DNA from: Parachlamydia sp. AcF125
GTDB taxonomy: Bacteria; Chlamydiota; Chlamydiia; Chlamydiales; Parachlamydiaceae
Assembly: GCF_018342475.1 (NCBI RefSeq)
Contig: NZ_JAEMUD010000002.1
Coordinates: 124,001-188,000, forward strand
Direction of reading: 5' to 3'
Length of the DNA stretch: 64,000 nucleotides
Below, piece by piece: positions 52,578 through 61,747 of this stretch. Position numbers and translations under genes: made by a program. The notes below the pieces were generated by a model, which saw only the letters and a list, made by a program, of their open reading frames with translations, had not been told where the DNA came from and searched no databases. The first letter of the stretch is position 1. Every line of letters begins with the position of its first letter.

Positions 52578-55500
52578 AATTTCTGCGAGCATAGCCTTAA
52601 AGAACCATTTAGGGCTCTTTATCCCGATTTGCCAACTCAGCTTGGGGTTGCTAACCCCCAGGCTAGCGCTGAAAATCCCCAGTTAGTAGGGGAAAATGCT
52701 CAGCTGACTGTGCAAGCTTGTGCCGTTGTTCACTACCATGGGGCGCCCACCCCGAGATTGCCAGGGGCAGAACTTAACAAGCGCTTAAAGGACTTGCTGC
52801 AACTCAAGTGCCCCTCTTGCCTAAAAGATTTAATGGCGCAAGGGCATAAACTTTTAAAAGAAGCCAAAGGGGAAGCTTTGCTGCATGGGGTCTTTTATCT
52901 AGCCACAGCTTATGAGTTGTATGGCACGCTTAACATCCAGGGAGATAAATTTGATCGACAAACACTCGATCAATACCTAGACACCTTAGAGAAAAGTTTA
53001 AAAGAGGGAGAAAACTTACTGCATTATTTTGCGGCTCAGGAAAATCTCAGTATTTTTAGTTATCTTTTCTCTGAAAGACCAAGCATAAAATTTCAACTCA
53101 ATGACTTAGCCGGGGAAGGGATCAAAGAAACGCCTTTACATGTAGCTATCAAGAATGGATTTACACCTGTGGTGCAATTTTTGCTTGATCAAGGAGCAGA
53201 TGTAAAAAAACTCGATAGCTCTCAGAATAATGCTCTGCATCATGCTTGTCAGTCGCAAAGAGATGGTGTCGATATCGTCCCCATTTTGCTAGAATACGAC
53301 TCTACTTTTATGCAAGCTAAAAACAGCGATAGCCAGACACCTTTACATTTAGCGGCCCTTGCAGGAAATGAAAAGAATGTAGAATACTTGCTAGGCCAAA
53401 ATGCAGATCAAACCAAGCTGGATCAGCAAGATAGAGAGGGGAACACCCCTTTGCATTTAGCAATCATGGGGTGGGGTAAATCTTCTTTGGTTAAAGCCAA
53501 AGACCGTTATTGTAAAAGTGTCGAAGGATTAGTAAAAAAAGGGACCAGCCTAGATATCTTAAATCATGAGAAGAAAACAGTATTAGCGCTTATTTTTGAA
53601 AACGAAAACATTACACATAGTTTGGTTCAGGTAAAACTAAGTCCCCAACTTTTGGTTAGTTCTCTTCGAAACCTTTACCTTTCTCAAAAAACTCTCTCTA
53701 TTTTTAGGATTAAATCAAGTCAAGAGTGGGAATTTAAGGTCCCTTTAGAAGAAATCTATGTGCGTTTAGCGATCATTGAGAATCAAGAAAGAAAAACATG
53801 CGATCAAAAACTGGATAAGCATTCTAATTATATCCAAGATGGCCGTATCCCGACCTATGAAACCATCTTCGAACCTAAGAAAAATATTGAAATTGAAAAC
53901 CTTTTCGAACACGCAAGCCTTAAGGGAAAAGATAAAAGAATTTACCTGCAAGGTGCCGCTGGAATTGGCAAGAGTACTCTCTGTCACTACATCGCTTATC
54001 GTTGGGCAAAAAAGGATCTTTGGCACGACCTCTTTGCTTGCCTTTTTTGGATTCCTTTAAGAAATCTTACTCTAAGGAAATATCCCGCTGATAAAGAGTA
54101 TACTCCCGCTGATTTGATTGCGAAAGAATATATAGGAAAAATTGATCGTAGCGTTATTGTGGCATGTATCAACAATGCTGCTTTCCGAGCTAAGACCCTG
54201 CTGGTGCTAGACGGTTATGATGAGCTTTCCTCAGAAGCCCAAGCAAACACCAGCCTTGCTAAAGCCTTTCAAAAGCTAAAAGAGTTATTTCCTCATATTT
54301 TAATCACTTCAAGGCCTGGAAGCTGCTCTTTTAACCGTTCTTGTGAGCTAGAGCTTTTAGGCTTTGATAAAGAAGGGGTTGATCGTTATATCGATAAATT
54401 TTTTAAACAATCTCAAGCAAAAGAGAAAAAAGCAAAGCTTCACCGCCTTTTAAAGAATTCTCCTAACGTTTCAAGTCTTGCGCACATTCCTATTCATTTA
54501 ACCTTGTTGTGTTGCCTCTGTAACGAAAACCCAGAGTTTTTTGATTCTGATCAAGCCATTACGATGAGCGCTATTTATGCCCGCGTAGTTAGCTGGATGT
54601 ATAAGTGGTTTCTTTTAAGAAAGATTGATCAAGGACAATCGAAACAAACTAAAGAGCAAATTTTGGTAGAAAAAAACCTGCGTCAAAATCCAGAAGTAGC
54701 CAAAATTGCCACCGTTTTTGAAGAAATGGCTGACTTTGCTATGAAAAACGACACCCTTTATTTAAGCAAGCAAGAAATCGAAGACTTTAAGGGTAACAAA
54801 ATCTCGTCCAATGAGCTTGCAGATTGTGGATTGATGCGTATCCCTGAAGCAGAAACTAAAGCTGAAGAAAAGGGATATTTCATCCACTTAACCTTCCAAG
54901 AGTTTTTAACTGCTTCAAAAGTTGTTAATCAATACCTTAAAGGAGAAAGACAAGCATGCAAAGAATTTGTACGCAATTACAAGTTTGAGCCCCGCTACGC
55001 ACTCGTTTTACGCATGATTGCCGGCTATCTTTCCCTCGCTACTTCAAGCAATCGGCGCTATGCGGAGACGCTTCAATTCTTTTTTGATGATCTTTTTGCT
55101 GCGCCTCAAGATTTTGCTGTCAGAAGCGAGCTCAATTTGATTGCGGAGTGCTTTGAGGAGTGCCAAAATCCCACTATAGTGAGGCAGTATAAAGGCTTTA
55201 TTGAGCTTGTAAAAGACTATATTATCCGCCTCTCTTTGTTAGATTTAGTCTGTGTACGGTTGCTTAGAAATAAAAATCTTCTTAATCACCCGCAGGTAAC
55301 GTGTGCGATCGGAGAATTGTTATCCGAGCCGCAAAGTAGGGAAAGTATGCTAAGGAGCTTGCACCACATCATAATAAAGGGGCAAACGTTAGCTCCAAAA
55401 ATCGTAAGCTTCATTGCTCGAATTCTTAAAAACTCTGTTGGCGATCCCGCTGTTGAGGAGAATGCTATTGACGTTCTAAGGGCGGTGGCGGAGCAAGGAG

Positions 55501-57725
55501 GAAAGCTTCCCGAGGAAGCGGTAGGCGCTCTCATCCAAATTGGTGAGAGAGGCGATGGTTATATTAAATGTTGTGCTATCAATGCTCTAGTAACGGCGGC
55601 GCAGCAAGGAGGTGAGTTTACTGAGAAAGCGCTAGCTGCTCTTATCCAAATTCTTGAGAAGGGCGAATCTGCTGACGCAGCGTTTGCTGCCTATGTCCTA
55701 AGAGCCGTGGCAAAGCAAGGAAGAGAGCTTCCTGAGGAAGCGGTAGACGCTCTCATCCAAGTTCTTGAGAAGGGGAGCCTGAATGCTAAACGCCCTGCTG
55801 CCGATGCTTTAAAAGTAGTGACAAAGCAAGGAGGAGAACTTGTAGAGAAAGCGCTAGCTGCCCTCATCCAAGTTCTTAAGAAGGGCGACCCGGATGCTAA
55901 AAGATCTGCTGCCGATGCTTTAAAAGTAGTGGTAAAGCAAGGAGGAGAGCTTGCTGAGAAAGCGCTAGCTGCCCTCATCCAAGTTCTTGAGAAGGGTGAA
56001 CCTGAGGCTAAACGCCCTGCTGCCGATGCTTTAAAAGTAGTGGTAAAGCAGGGAGGAGAGCTTGCAGAGAAAGCGCTAGCTGCCCTCATCCAAGTTCTTG
56101 GAGAGGACGGTTTGGATGATAAAAGCTCTGCTGCCTATGCTGTATTAACGATGGCAAAGCAAGCACGAGAGCTTTCTCTTTCTAAAGAAGCGGTAGATAT
56201 CCTCCTCCAAATTTTTGAGGAGGGCGACCTGGATGCTAAAAGATCTGTTGCCGCTGTTTTAAAAGTAGAGGCAATGCAAGCAGGAGAGCTTCCTAAAGAA
56301 GCCTTCGATATTCTCCTCCAAATTTTTAAGAAGGGCGACTCGGATGCTAAAAGATCTGCTGCCGGGGCTTTAGAGGCAGTGGCAATGCAAGCAGGAGAGC
56401 TTCCTAAAGAAGCGGTAGATGCCCTCATCCAAGTTTTTAAGAAGGGCGACCCGGATGATAAAAGCTTTGCTGCCGCTGTTTTAAAAGTAGTGGCAATGCA
56501 AGCAGGCGAACTTACTGAGGAAGCGGTAGATGCTCTCACCCAAGTTCTTAAGAAGGGTGGCCCGGATGCTAAAATCTATGCTGCCGCTGTTTTAAAAGTA
56601 GTGGCAATGCAAGCAGGCGAACTTACTGAGGAAGCGGTAGATGCTCTCATCCAAGGTCTTAGGAAGGGCGACTCGGATGCTAAAAGATCTGTTGCCGATG
56701 CTTTAAAAGTAGTGGCAATACAGGCAGGAGAGCTTCCTAAAGAAGCGGTAGACGCCCTCATCCAAATTTTTGAGAAAGGCGATCCGGATGCTAAAATCTA
56801 TGCTGCCTATGCTGTAGGAGCGGTGGCAAAACAAGCAGGCGAACTTACTGAGAAAGCGCTAGCTGCTCTCATCCAAGTTCTTAAGAAGGACGGCCCGGAT
56901 GCTAAAAGATCTGCTGCCGATGCTTTAGGAATAGTGGCAATGCGAGCAGGAGAGCTCCCTAAAGAAGCGGTAAATGTACTTCTCCAAATTTTTGAGAAGG
57001 GCGATCCTGATGCTAAAATCTATGCTGCCTATGCTGTATTAACGATGGCAAAACAAGCAAGCGGACCTGCTGAGAAAGCTCTAGCTGCTCTTATCCAAAT
57101 TCTTGAGAAGGGCGAGCCGGATGATAAAAGCTCTGCTACCTATGCTGTAGGAATAGTGGCCTTACGAGGAGGAAAGATTCCTAAAGAAGCGCTAGCTGCC
57201 CTTGTCCAATTTCTTGAGAAGGGCGACTCGGATGATAAAAGCTTTGCTGCCGAGGCTTTAGAAGCGGTGGCAATGCAAGCAGGAGGGCTTCCTAAAGAAG
57301 TGGTAGATGTTTTCATCCAAATTGTTGAGAAGGGCTATGTTGAGGCTGAAAGGTTTGCTACTCATGTTCTAAGAGCCGTGGCACAACAAGGAGGTGCGTT
57401 TAATGAGAAAGCGTTAGCTGCTTTCAGCCAAATAATTGAAAAGAACGCTTCTATTGCTACTTCTGCTATCCCAAAAAAAGTCAATAAAAAGGCTTTATTA
57501 AAAATGGGCATCAAAGTATTTCCTTTAACCGCTAAAGCTTGTTTTGTTAATGAGGACAGCTTTTCAGTTAAAGGCCAGCAGCTTCAAATTTCTGACCAAA
57601 GAACCACTTATGTCAGCGAGGATGAACTAATGCTCAGCTATGAGGAAATAAGGGAAAAGCTACCTGAGGAGCTTGCTGAGTGGCGGAAACGACTAGATAG
57701 CCTAAGCCAAATTGGGAGTTCTTGA
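52539..57725 (+). CDS. NLR-like locus 3, ankyrin-NACHT-HEAT part (-1 frame continuation)
   Basis: 1728 codons in the -1 frame of the 50284 gene. The first possible start is a TTG at 52629 without a ribosome-binding site, and the codons before it are conserved with locus 1 (VSSPSELGPTDGV, EHSLKEPFRALYPDLPTQ). Order: helical domain, about five ankyrins, NACHT (Walker A GAAGIGKST at 53952-53978, Walker B LLVLDGYDEL near 54200, TSRPGS, FIHLTFQEFLTA near 54880), about 17 HEAT-like repeats (55420-57440) and the cap with GQQLQISDQRTTY, which is almost identical in DNA to that of locus 2. Predicted fusion about 2480 residues. Function inferred as for the other NACHT paralogues. Confidence 0.85.
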   Translation, partial: VSSPSELGPTDGVNFCEHSLKEPFRALYPDLPTQLGVANPQASAENPQLVGENAQLTVQACAVVHYHGAPTPRLPGAELNKRLKDLLQLKCPSCLKDLMAQGHKLLKEAKGEALLHGVFYLATAYELYGTLNIQGDKFDRQTLDQYLDTLEKSLKEGENLLHYFAAQENLSIFSYLFSERPSIKFQLNDLAGEGIKETPLHVAIKNGFTPVVQFLLDQGADVKKLDSSQNNALHHACQSQRDGVDIVPILLEYDSTFMQAKNSDSQTPLHLAALAGNEKNVEYLLGQNADQTKLDQQDREGNTPLHLAIMGWGKSSLVKAKDRYCKSVEGLVKKGTSLDILNHEKKTVLALIFENENITHSLVQVKLSPQLLVSSLRNLYLSQKTLSIFRIKSSQEWEFKVPLEEIYVRLAIIENQERKTCDQKLDKHSNYIQDGRIPTYETIFEPKKNIEIENLFEHASLKGKDKRIYLQGAAGIGKSTLCHYIAYRWAKKDLWHDLFACLFWIPLRNLTLRKYPADKEYTPADLIAKEYIGKIDRSVIVACINNAAFRAKTLLVLDGYDELSSEAQANTSLAKAFQKLKELFPHILITSRPGSCSFNRSCELELLGFDKEGVDRYIDKFFKQSQAKEKKAKLHRLLKNSPNVSSLAHIPIHLTLLCCLCNENPEFFDSDQAITMSAIYARVVSWMYKWFLLRKIDQGQSKQTKEQILVEKNLRQNPEVAKIATVFEEMADFAMKNDTLYLSKQEIEDFKGNKISSNELADCGLMRIPEAETKAEEKGYFIHLTFQEFLTASKVVNQYLKGERQACKEFVRNYKFEPRYALVLRMIAGYLSLATSSNRRYAETLQFFFDDLFAAPQDFAVRSELNLIAECFEECQNPTIVRQYKGFIELVKDYIIRLSLLDLVCVRLLRNKNLLNHPQVTCAIGELLSEPQSRESMLRSLHHIIIKGQTLAPKIVSFIARILKNSVGDPAVEENAIDVLRAVAEQGGKLPEEAVGALIQIGERGDGYIKCCAINALVTAAQQGGEFTEKALAALIQILEKGESADAAFAAYVLRAVAKQGRELPEEAVDALIQVLEKGSLNAKRPAADALKVVTKQGGELVEKALAALIQVLKKGDPDAKRSAADALKVVVKQGGELAEKALAALIQVLEKGEPEAKRPAADALKVVVKQGGELAEKALAALIQVLGEDGLDDKSSAAYAVLTMAKQARELSLSKEAVDILLQIFEEGDLDAKRSVAAVLKVEAMQAGELPKEAFDILLQIFKKGDSDAKRSAAGALEAVAMQAGELPKEAVDALIQVFKKGDPDDKSFAAAVLKVVAMQAGELTEEAVDALTQVLKKGGPDAKIYAAAVLKVVAMQAGELTEEAVDALIQGLRKGDSDAKRSVADALKVVAIQAGELPKEAVDALIQIFEKGDPDAKIYAAYAVGAVAKQAGELTEKALAALIQVLKKDGPDAKRSAADALGIVAMRAGELPKEAVNVLLQIFEKGDPDAKIYAAYAVLTMAKQASGPAEKALAALIQILEKGEPDDKSSATYAVGIVALRGGKIPKEALAALVQFLEKGDSDDKSFAAEALEAVAMQAGGLPKEVVDVFIQIVEKGYVEAERFATHVLRAVAQQGGAFNEKALAAFSQIIEKNASIATSAIPKKVNKKALLKMGIKVFPLTAKACFVNEDSFSVKGQQLQISDQRTTYVSEDELMLSYEEIREKLPEELAEWRKRLDSLSQIGSS

Positions 57726-57796
57726 GGATTTGCGGATCGAGCTAGACGCTAAAAAGATGAAAAAAAATTGGCTTAATACAACTAGAAAACAGGTAT

Positions 57797-58510
57797 TTAA
57801 TTAAGCGAACGGGAAAAATCAAAACCTTCTTCTCGTAAAGAGACATATCGATCCTTGCCTATAATGAGGTGATCATTCACGCAAATCCCCACCAGGCGGC
57901 CTACGGCTACCAGGGTTTTGGTCACTTCCAGATCTTCTTTGGAGGGAGTTGGATCTCCACTGGGATGATTATGCGCTAGAATCATGCCAGCAGCCCGGTG
58001 CCGGATAGCGGGATAAAAAACTTCGCGCGGATGGACAAGGGTGGCTGTTAAAGTTCCAATCGCAATAGTGGGAGAGCAAATCACATACCCTTTGACATCT
58101 TGTAAAATGGTGACAAAATGTTCTTTCATCTCTTTTTCAAGATCGTCCTTAATCAAATGATAAGCATGCAAAGGGGTTTTAATCTGAAATTTAGCTGAAG
58201 CTTGCGTTCGAGATAAGCGCTTTCCCAAATTTAAGGCGGCTTTCAATTGAATCGCTTTTGCTATGCCTAATCCTTTGATTTGACATAGTTCTTCGACTGT
58301 CGCGTCGGCTAAATTTTGCAAAGAGCCGAAGCGGCTCATAATCTCTTGAGAAAGTTGCAAAATAGGCATCCCTCTCATCCCACTTCCAAGCAAGACAGCA
58401 ATGAGCTCAACAGATGAAAGCACATCTGCCCCATGCTTTAGAAGCCTTTCGCGGGGCCTATCGGCTATAGGAAGACTCAAAACGGAATAAGAAGCATCCA
58501 CTTCATTCAT
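57797..58510 (-). CDS. radC: RadC-family JAB-domain protein
   Basis: 237 residues. The N-terminal part has the UPF0758 helix-hairpin-helix (LCQIKGLGIAKAIQLKAALN). The C-terminal JAB/MPN-like domain has the metal-binding motif HNHPSGDPTPSKED near residue 180. All key residues are present and length is normal. The biochemical role of RadC is unsettled despite the name; the fold suggests a metal-dependent hydrolase acting with DNA. Its ATG overlaps the hflX stop (ATGA, 58507-58510). A 107-bp copy of its 3' end lies at 28993-29099, on the other side of the NLR island. Confidence 0.92.
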   Translation of the reverse strand: MNEVDASYSVLSLPIADRPRERLLKHGADVLSSVELIAVLLGSGMRGMPILQLSQEIMSRFGSLQNLADATVEELCQIKGLGIAKAIQLKAALNLGKRLSRTQASAKFQIKTPLHAYHLIKDDLEKEMKEHFVTILQDVKGYVICSPTIAIGTLTATLVHPREVFYPAIRHRAAGMILAHNHPSGDPTPSKEDLEVTKTLVAVGRLVGICVNDHLIIGKDRYVSLREEGFDFSRSLN

Positions 58511-59817
58511 GAATTCACGTAATCTTTTAATTTATTTGCCAGGGCAATTGGAAGATCCACTTCTATCAGCACATCATTTTCTTCGTAATCTTGAGAGATC
58601 ACATTCCCACTTCTCCGGATTTCGCTGACAAGAGCATATTCACTTTGAGGAATTCGCAAAGTTAAGGTTTGCCTTTGTTGGCTGAGCTCTCGAAGCATCA
58701 TTTCTTCAAGTTCTTCAAATCCGCGGTGATGTAAAGCTGAAATAGGGATGGTACGAGGATATTCTAATCTTAAACGGGTAGCTAGTTCATTTTGTTCAGC
58801 TTGATCGATCTTGTTTAAAATTGTGATAATGGGTTTATTGCCTGCACCTAGCTCTCGCAAGACCTCCACGGTTGTCCTCGCTTGTTCCAGAGCCATTGGA
58901 TGGGTGGCATCAATCACGTGCAATAAGATATCGGCTTGGATGGCCTCTTCCAGCGTGCTTTTGAAAGCAGCGACCAGCAGGTGAGGAAGCTTGCGAATAA
59001 AGCCCACTGTATCGATAAGTAGGACTTCTTGCCCGGTGGATAAAGAAAATTTTCGAGTAGTCGTGTCTAATGTTGCAAACAACTTGTCTTCCACAAAAAC
59101 ATCGGCCTCGGTCAAAGCATTCAAAAGCGTCGATTTGCCTGCATTGGTATACCCCACTAGGGCAAAAACAGGGATGGTGGAACGTGTGCGGGCAACGCGT
59201 TGAATTTCTCGATGTTCTTTAACTTCGCGGATCTCTGCTTGCAATTGTTCTAAACGTTTTTTGATGAGGCGCCTATCAATTTCAATTTGCTTTTCTCCCT
59301 CTCCTTTTAGGTAAGCACCTCCCCCGGCTCCTCCTGATCCGTGCTGGCGGGATAAGTGTGACCACAATCGCTTTAAGCGGGGGGCTTGATACTTAACGCG
59401 CGCATATTCAATCTGCAAGCGCGCTTCTTTTGTTCTGGCGCGTTGAGCAAAGACCTCTAAAATCACTTCTGTTCGATCCATCACACTTAACTGGAAAGAT
59501 TTTTCCAGATTGCGTTGTTGGCTGGGAGAAATTTCATCATCAAAAATTATAAGGTCGGCCTCACGTTCTTTACTGAGAACCACTAATTCTTCTAATTTGC
59601 CCTGAGTCACGAAAGTGGCAGCATCAATCTTGCGAATAAGACAAGGGACTTTTGCGACAATTTCTACTCCGTATGTTTCGGCAAGTAATTCGAGCTCATC
59701 TAAATGCTCTTCACAAATCGCACGCTGGTCGTTACCGTTGTAGGTAGACACAAGTAAAGCTTTTTTCTTTTCTTGGAAATTTTCTTCTTGAGTGGGTAGT
59801 TTAGGTTCCTTTTGCAC
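58507..59817 (-). CDS. hflX: HflX GTPase (ribosome-associated)
   Basis: 436 residues. The N-terminal HflX domain ends in the glycine-rich signature HGSGGAGGGAYLKGEGEKQ near residue 160, followed by a coiled coil. The G domain has G1 GYTNAGKST near 222, G3 DTVGF near 270 and G4 NKID near 338. HflX binds the 50S subunit and splits stalled or stressed ribosomes. The start is a GTG at 59817 with GGAGG six bases upstream. It is the first gene of an operon with radC. In Chlamydia species hflX also lies next to a phnP-like gene, which supports the taxonomic reading. Confidence 0.93.
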   Translation of the reverse strand: MQKEPKLPTQEENFQEKKKALLVSTYNGNDQRAICEEHLDELELLAETYGVEIVAKVPCLIRKIDAATFVTQGKLEELVVLSKEREADLIIFDDEISPSQQRNLEKSFQLSVMDRTEVILEVFAQRARTKEARLQIEYARVKYQAPRLKRLWSHLSRQHGSGGAGGGAYLKGEGEKQIEIDRRLIKKRLEQLQAEIREVKEHREIQRVARTRSTIPVFALVGYTNAGKSTLLNALTEADVFVEDKLFATLDTTTRKFSLSTGQEVLLIDTVGFIRKLPHLLVAAFKSTLEEAIQADILLHVIDATHPMALEQARTTVEVLRELGAGNKPIITILNKIDQAEQNELATRLRLEYPRTIPISALHHRGFEELEEMMLRELSQQRQTLTLRIPQSEYALVSEIRRSGNVISQDYEENDVLIEVDLPIALANKLKDYVNS

Positions 59818-59956
59818 TTTTTTCCTCCAAAGTTGCAGAAAAGCAATTTAAACATTTTCTCTTATTTTTTCTAGTAGATGCGCAATGATAGTTAAGATTC
59901 AACTCTTTTTTTAATGGGAAAGAAGATTTTGGAAGTCCTTCCTTGTGTGAAAACAT

Positions 59957-60754
59957 TTAGGCGAATTGGGGCGAAAAATTTAAGGAAAGGCCATCATAAG
60001 CTAGGCGTACATGAGATGGAAGATAGGCGTTTGTTTGGTCGTGGTCGAGCTCATGGGCAATGTGGGTAAACCAAACTTGTTTGGCTTTCACTTTTTCTGA
60101 AAAGGCTAAGGCTTCATCGACTGTTAAGTGTAGAGGGGAGGGATTAAAGCGCAAAGCACTGATAATTAAAATTTCCGTTCCAGCTAAATCTTCAAATATG
60201 GATTCAGGGTAATGGCGGATATCGGAGACAAAGGATAAATTTCCACATTTGAAACCATTTACAGCCATTCCTCCTTGCTCATAAGTAAAATAGCGGAGTC
60301 TTAAAGATGAAAAATTGGTTTCTCCCCGTTCGCTTTCTAAAAAGCTGATACGCATTTGGGTAATAAGTTTATAAGATTCTTGCTGTTGAAAGATGTAAGC
60401 ATATCGATATTTAAGTTCTTCATAGGTAGCCTTCGACATTAAGCATTCTAGCGCCTGTTGAGTATGCATATAATAGACGCGCAAGTCATCGATGCCTCCG
60501 CTGTGATCGTAGTGGGCGTGGGTAAAAATGACCCCGTCCAAGCGATCAATGTGGTGAATAAGGGCTTGATTGCGGTGGTCTGGTCCTGCATCGATCAAAA
60601 CTTTTTTATCATTCACTTTTATTAATCCCGAGGGGCGCATCCGTTTGTTGTAGAGGGAAGGGGAGGAACACACTTCACAGCGGCAACCGATAACGGGGAT
60701 CCCCATGGAGCCTCCTGTTCCTAAAAAGAGAAATTGAGCGGTAGTTTTCATCAT
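59957..60754 (-). CDS. PhnP-like metallo-beta-lactamase-fold hydrolase
   Basis: 265 residues. The N-terminus GTGGSMGIPVIGCRCEVC is typical of the PhnP-like group, with the cysteines that bind an extra zinc. THAHYDHSGGIDDL near residue 76 is the main metal-binding motif, VSDIRHYPE near 175 and FTHIAHELDH near 229 supply the remaining ligands. Such enzymes are phosphodiesterases acting on cyclic phosphates or related substrates. It overlaps the upstream gene by ATGA and lies 140 bp from hflX in the same direction. The exact substrate is not evident. Confidence 0.88.
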   Translation of the reverse strand: MMKTTAQFLFLGTGGSMGIPVIGCRCEVCSSPSLYNKRMRPSGLIKVNDKKVLIDAGPDHRNQALIHHIDRLDGVIFTHAHYDHSGGIDDLRVYYMHTQQALECLMSKATYEELKYRYAYIFQQQESYKLITQMRISFLESERGETNFSSLRLRYFTYEQGGMAVNGFKCGNLSFVSDIRHYPESIFEDLAGTEILIISALRFNPSPLHLTVDEALAFSEKVKAKQVWFTHIAHELDHDQTNAYLPSHVRLAYDGLSLNFSPQFA

Positions 60755-61254
60755 GATTTGCTATAGGGTGTGTTTGATAATGGAATAAAGAGAGAAGCTG
60801 TAAAAATAGGGGTGGAGAGAATTTGAATTTTGGTTTTGCCCCTGTTTTCGAAAAAAATGGCCTCTAGCAGAAAAGTCCCTCTCTTGACAAACGCTTTTAA
60901 GAGGGGAAATCGGGTAAAAGCCCGCCCTCCAATAAAAAGAGGGAATTTTACAGCGGGAGAGGCACTTGGAGAATTGCCTATACTTTTATCAGACGCAAGA
61001 AGGGGGGAGCGATTCACATATGACTCCGAGAAAATTTCCTGACTATCCCAAAAAGGCTTTTTAGGGCGGTTATTCACTTGAAGGGAATTTAATGGTTGGA
61101 TGAGTGCTAGGGAAATTAAAATATGGCTTAAAGGATACCTTTGGGCTGTGTGGGAAGTGCCAATTTTATAGCTGAGCGTTAACAGAGCGCCTCCTATGCT
61201 CAATGCTCCTGCAATCAAAAGAGTAGAAATTTTCTTCTCTGGAGTCCTGCTCAT
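60751..61254 (-). CDS. hypothetical membrane-anchored protein, 167 residues
   Basis: Not recognised. GGGAAAG lies just before the ATG. An N-terminal hydrophobic segment (STLLIAGALSIGGALLTLSY, residues about 10-29) is followed by a second moderately hydrophobic part (PLSHILISLALIQPL), then a Ser/Pro-rich linker and a basic, beta-like C-terminal half (AFTRFPLLKAFVKRGTFLLE). It looks like an inner-membrane protein with a periplasmic domain. The stop overlaps the start of the PhnP-like gene, so the two are co-translated. I can give no function. Confidence 0.65.
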   Translation of the reverse strand: MSRTPEKKISTLLIAGALSIGGALLTLSYKIGTSHTAQRYPLSHILISLALIQPLNSLQVNNRPKKPFWDSQEIFSESYVNRSPLLASDKSIGNSPSASPAVKFPLFIGGRAFTRFPLLKAFVKRGTFLLEAIFFENRGKTKIQILSTPIFTASLFIPLSNTPYSKS

Positions 61255-61747
61255 CTTTCCCTATCCTTTTTCAAATTCCTTTTATTTTTGTAATTTTTTT
61301 CTTTCCTGTCTATCTAAACTTTTTTCGGATAAATAAATGTTTTTATCTCCTCTTACTAGCCTCATACTGTTCATAGGGGCTTTTTGGGGAAAGTTATCCC
61401 TTTGCTTTAAAATTTAAGTCTTCTGCAATGGGGCGGAAAATTCCTCCTAGCTTTAAGAGAAGGCTACTTGCCGCATAGAGTTTTCTTTTCTTGGAGCGGG
61501 ATTATTTTCAGCAAATCATCCTGCTTTAGATGCCAAAATCCTGCTAAATGGCTCAGAGCAAAAAAACAATTTTGATTAAAACTTTTCTTTTTCCCTCTAG
61601 AAAAGGTCTATTTAAGGCAGGAGCTTAAACCTTTTTCAGTAAGATCGAGAAATTTGTTTTAAAAAAAATAATTATTTTATAGTTTGTAAAAAAGTTAGGG
61701 TTAAAGCAATGTTCAATGAATGACATATTAAACAAGAGGCTTTCAAC
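61255..61747. other. 493-bp intergenic region between divergent genes
   Basis: Should contain the promoters of the 61254 gene (minus) and the surface-protein gene (plus). The last 80 bases are very AT-rich (ATAATTATTTTATAG) and an AGAGG ribosome-binding site precedes the ATG at 61748. No gene or RNA is visible. Confidence 0.45.
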
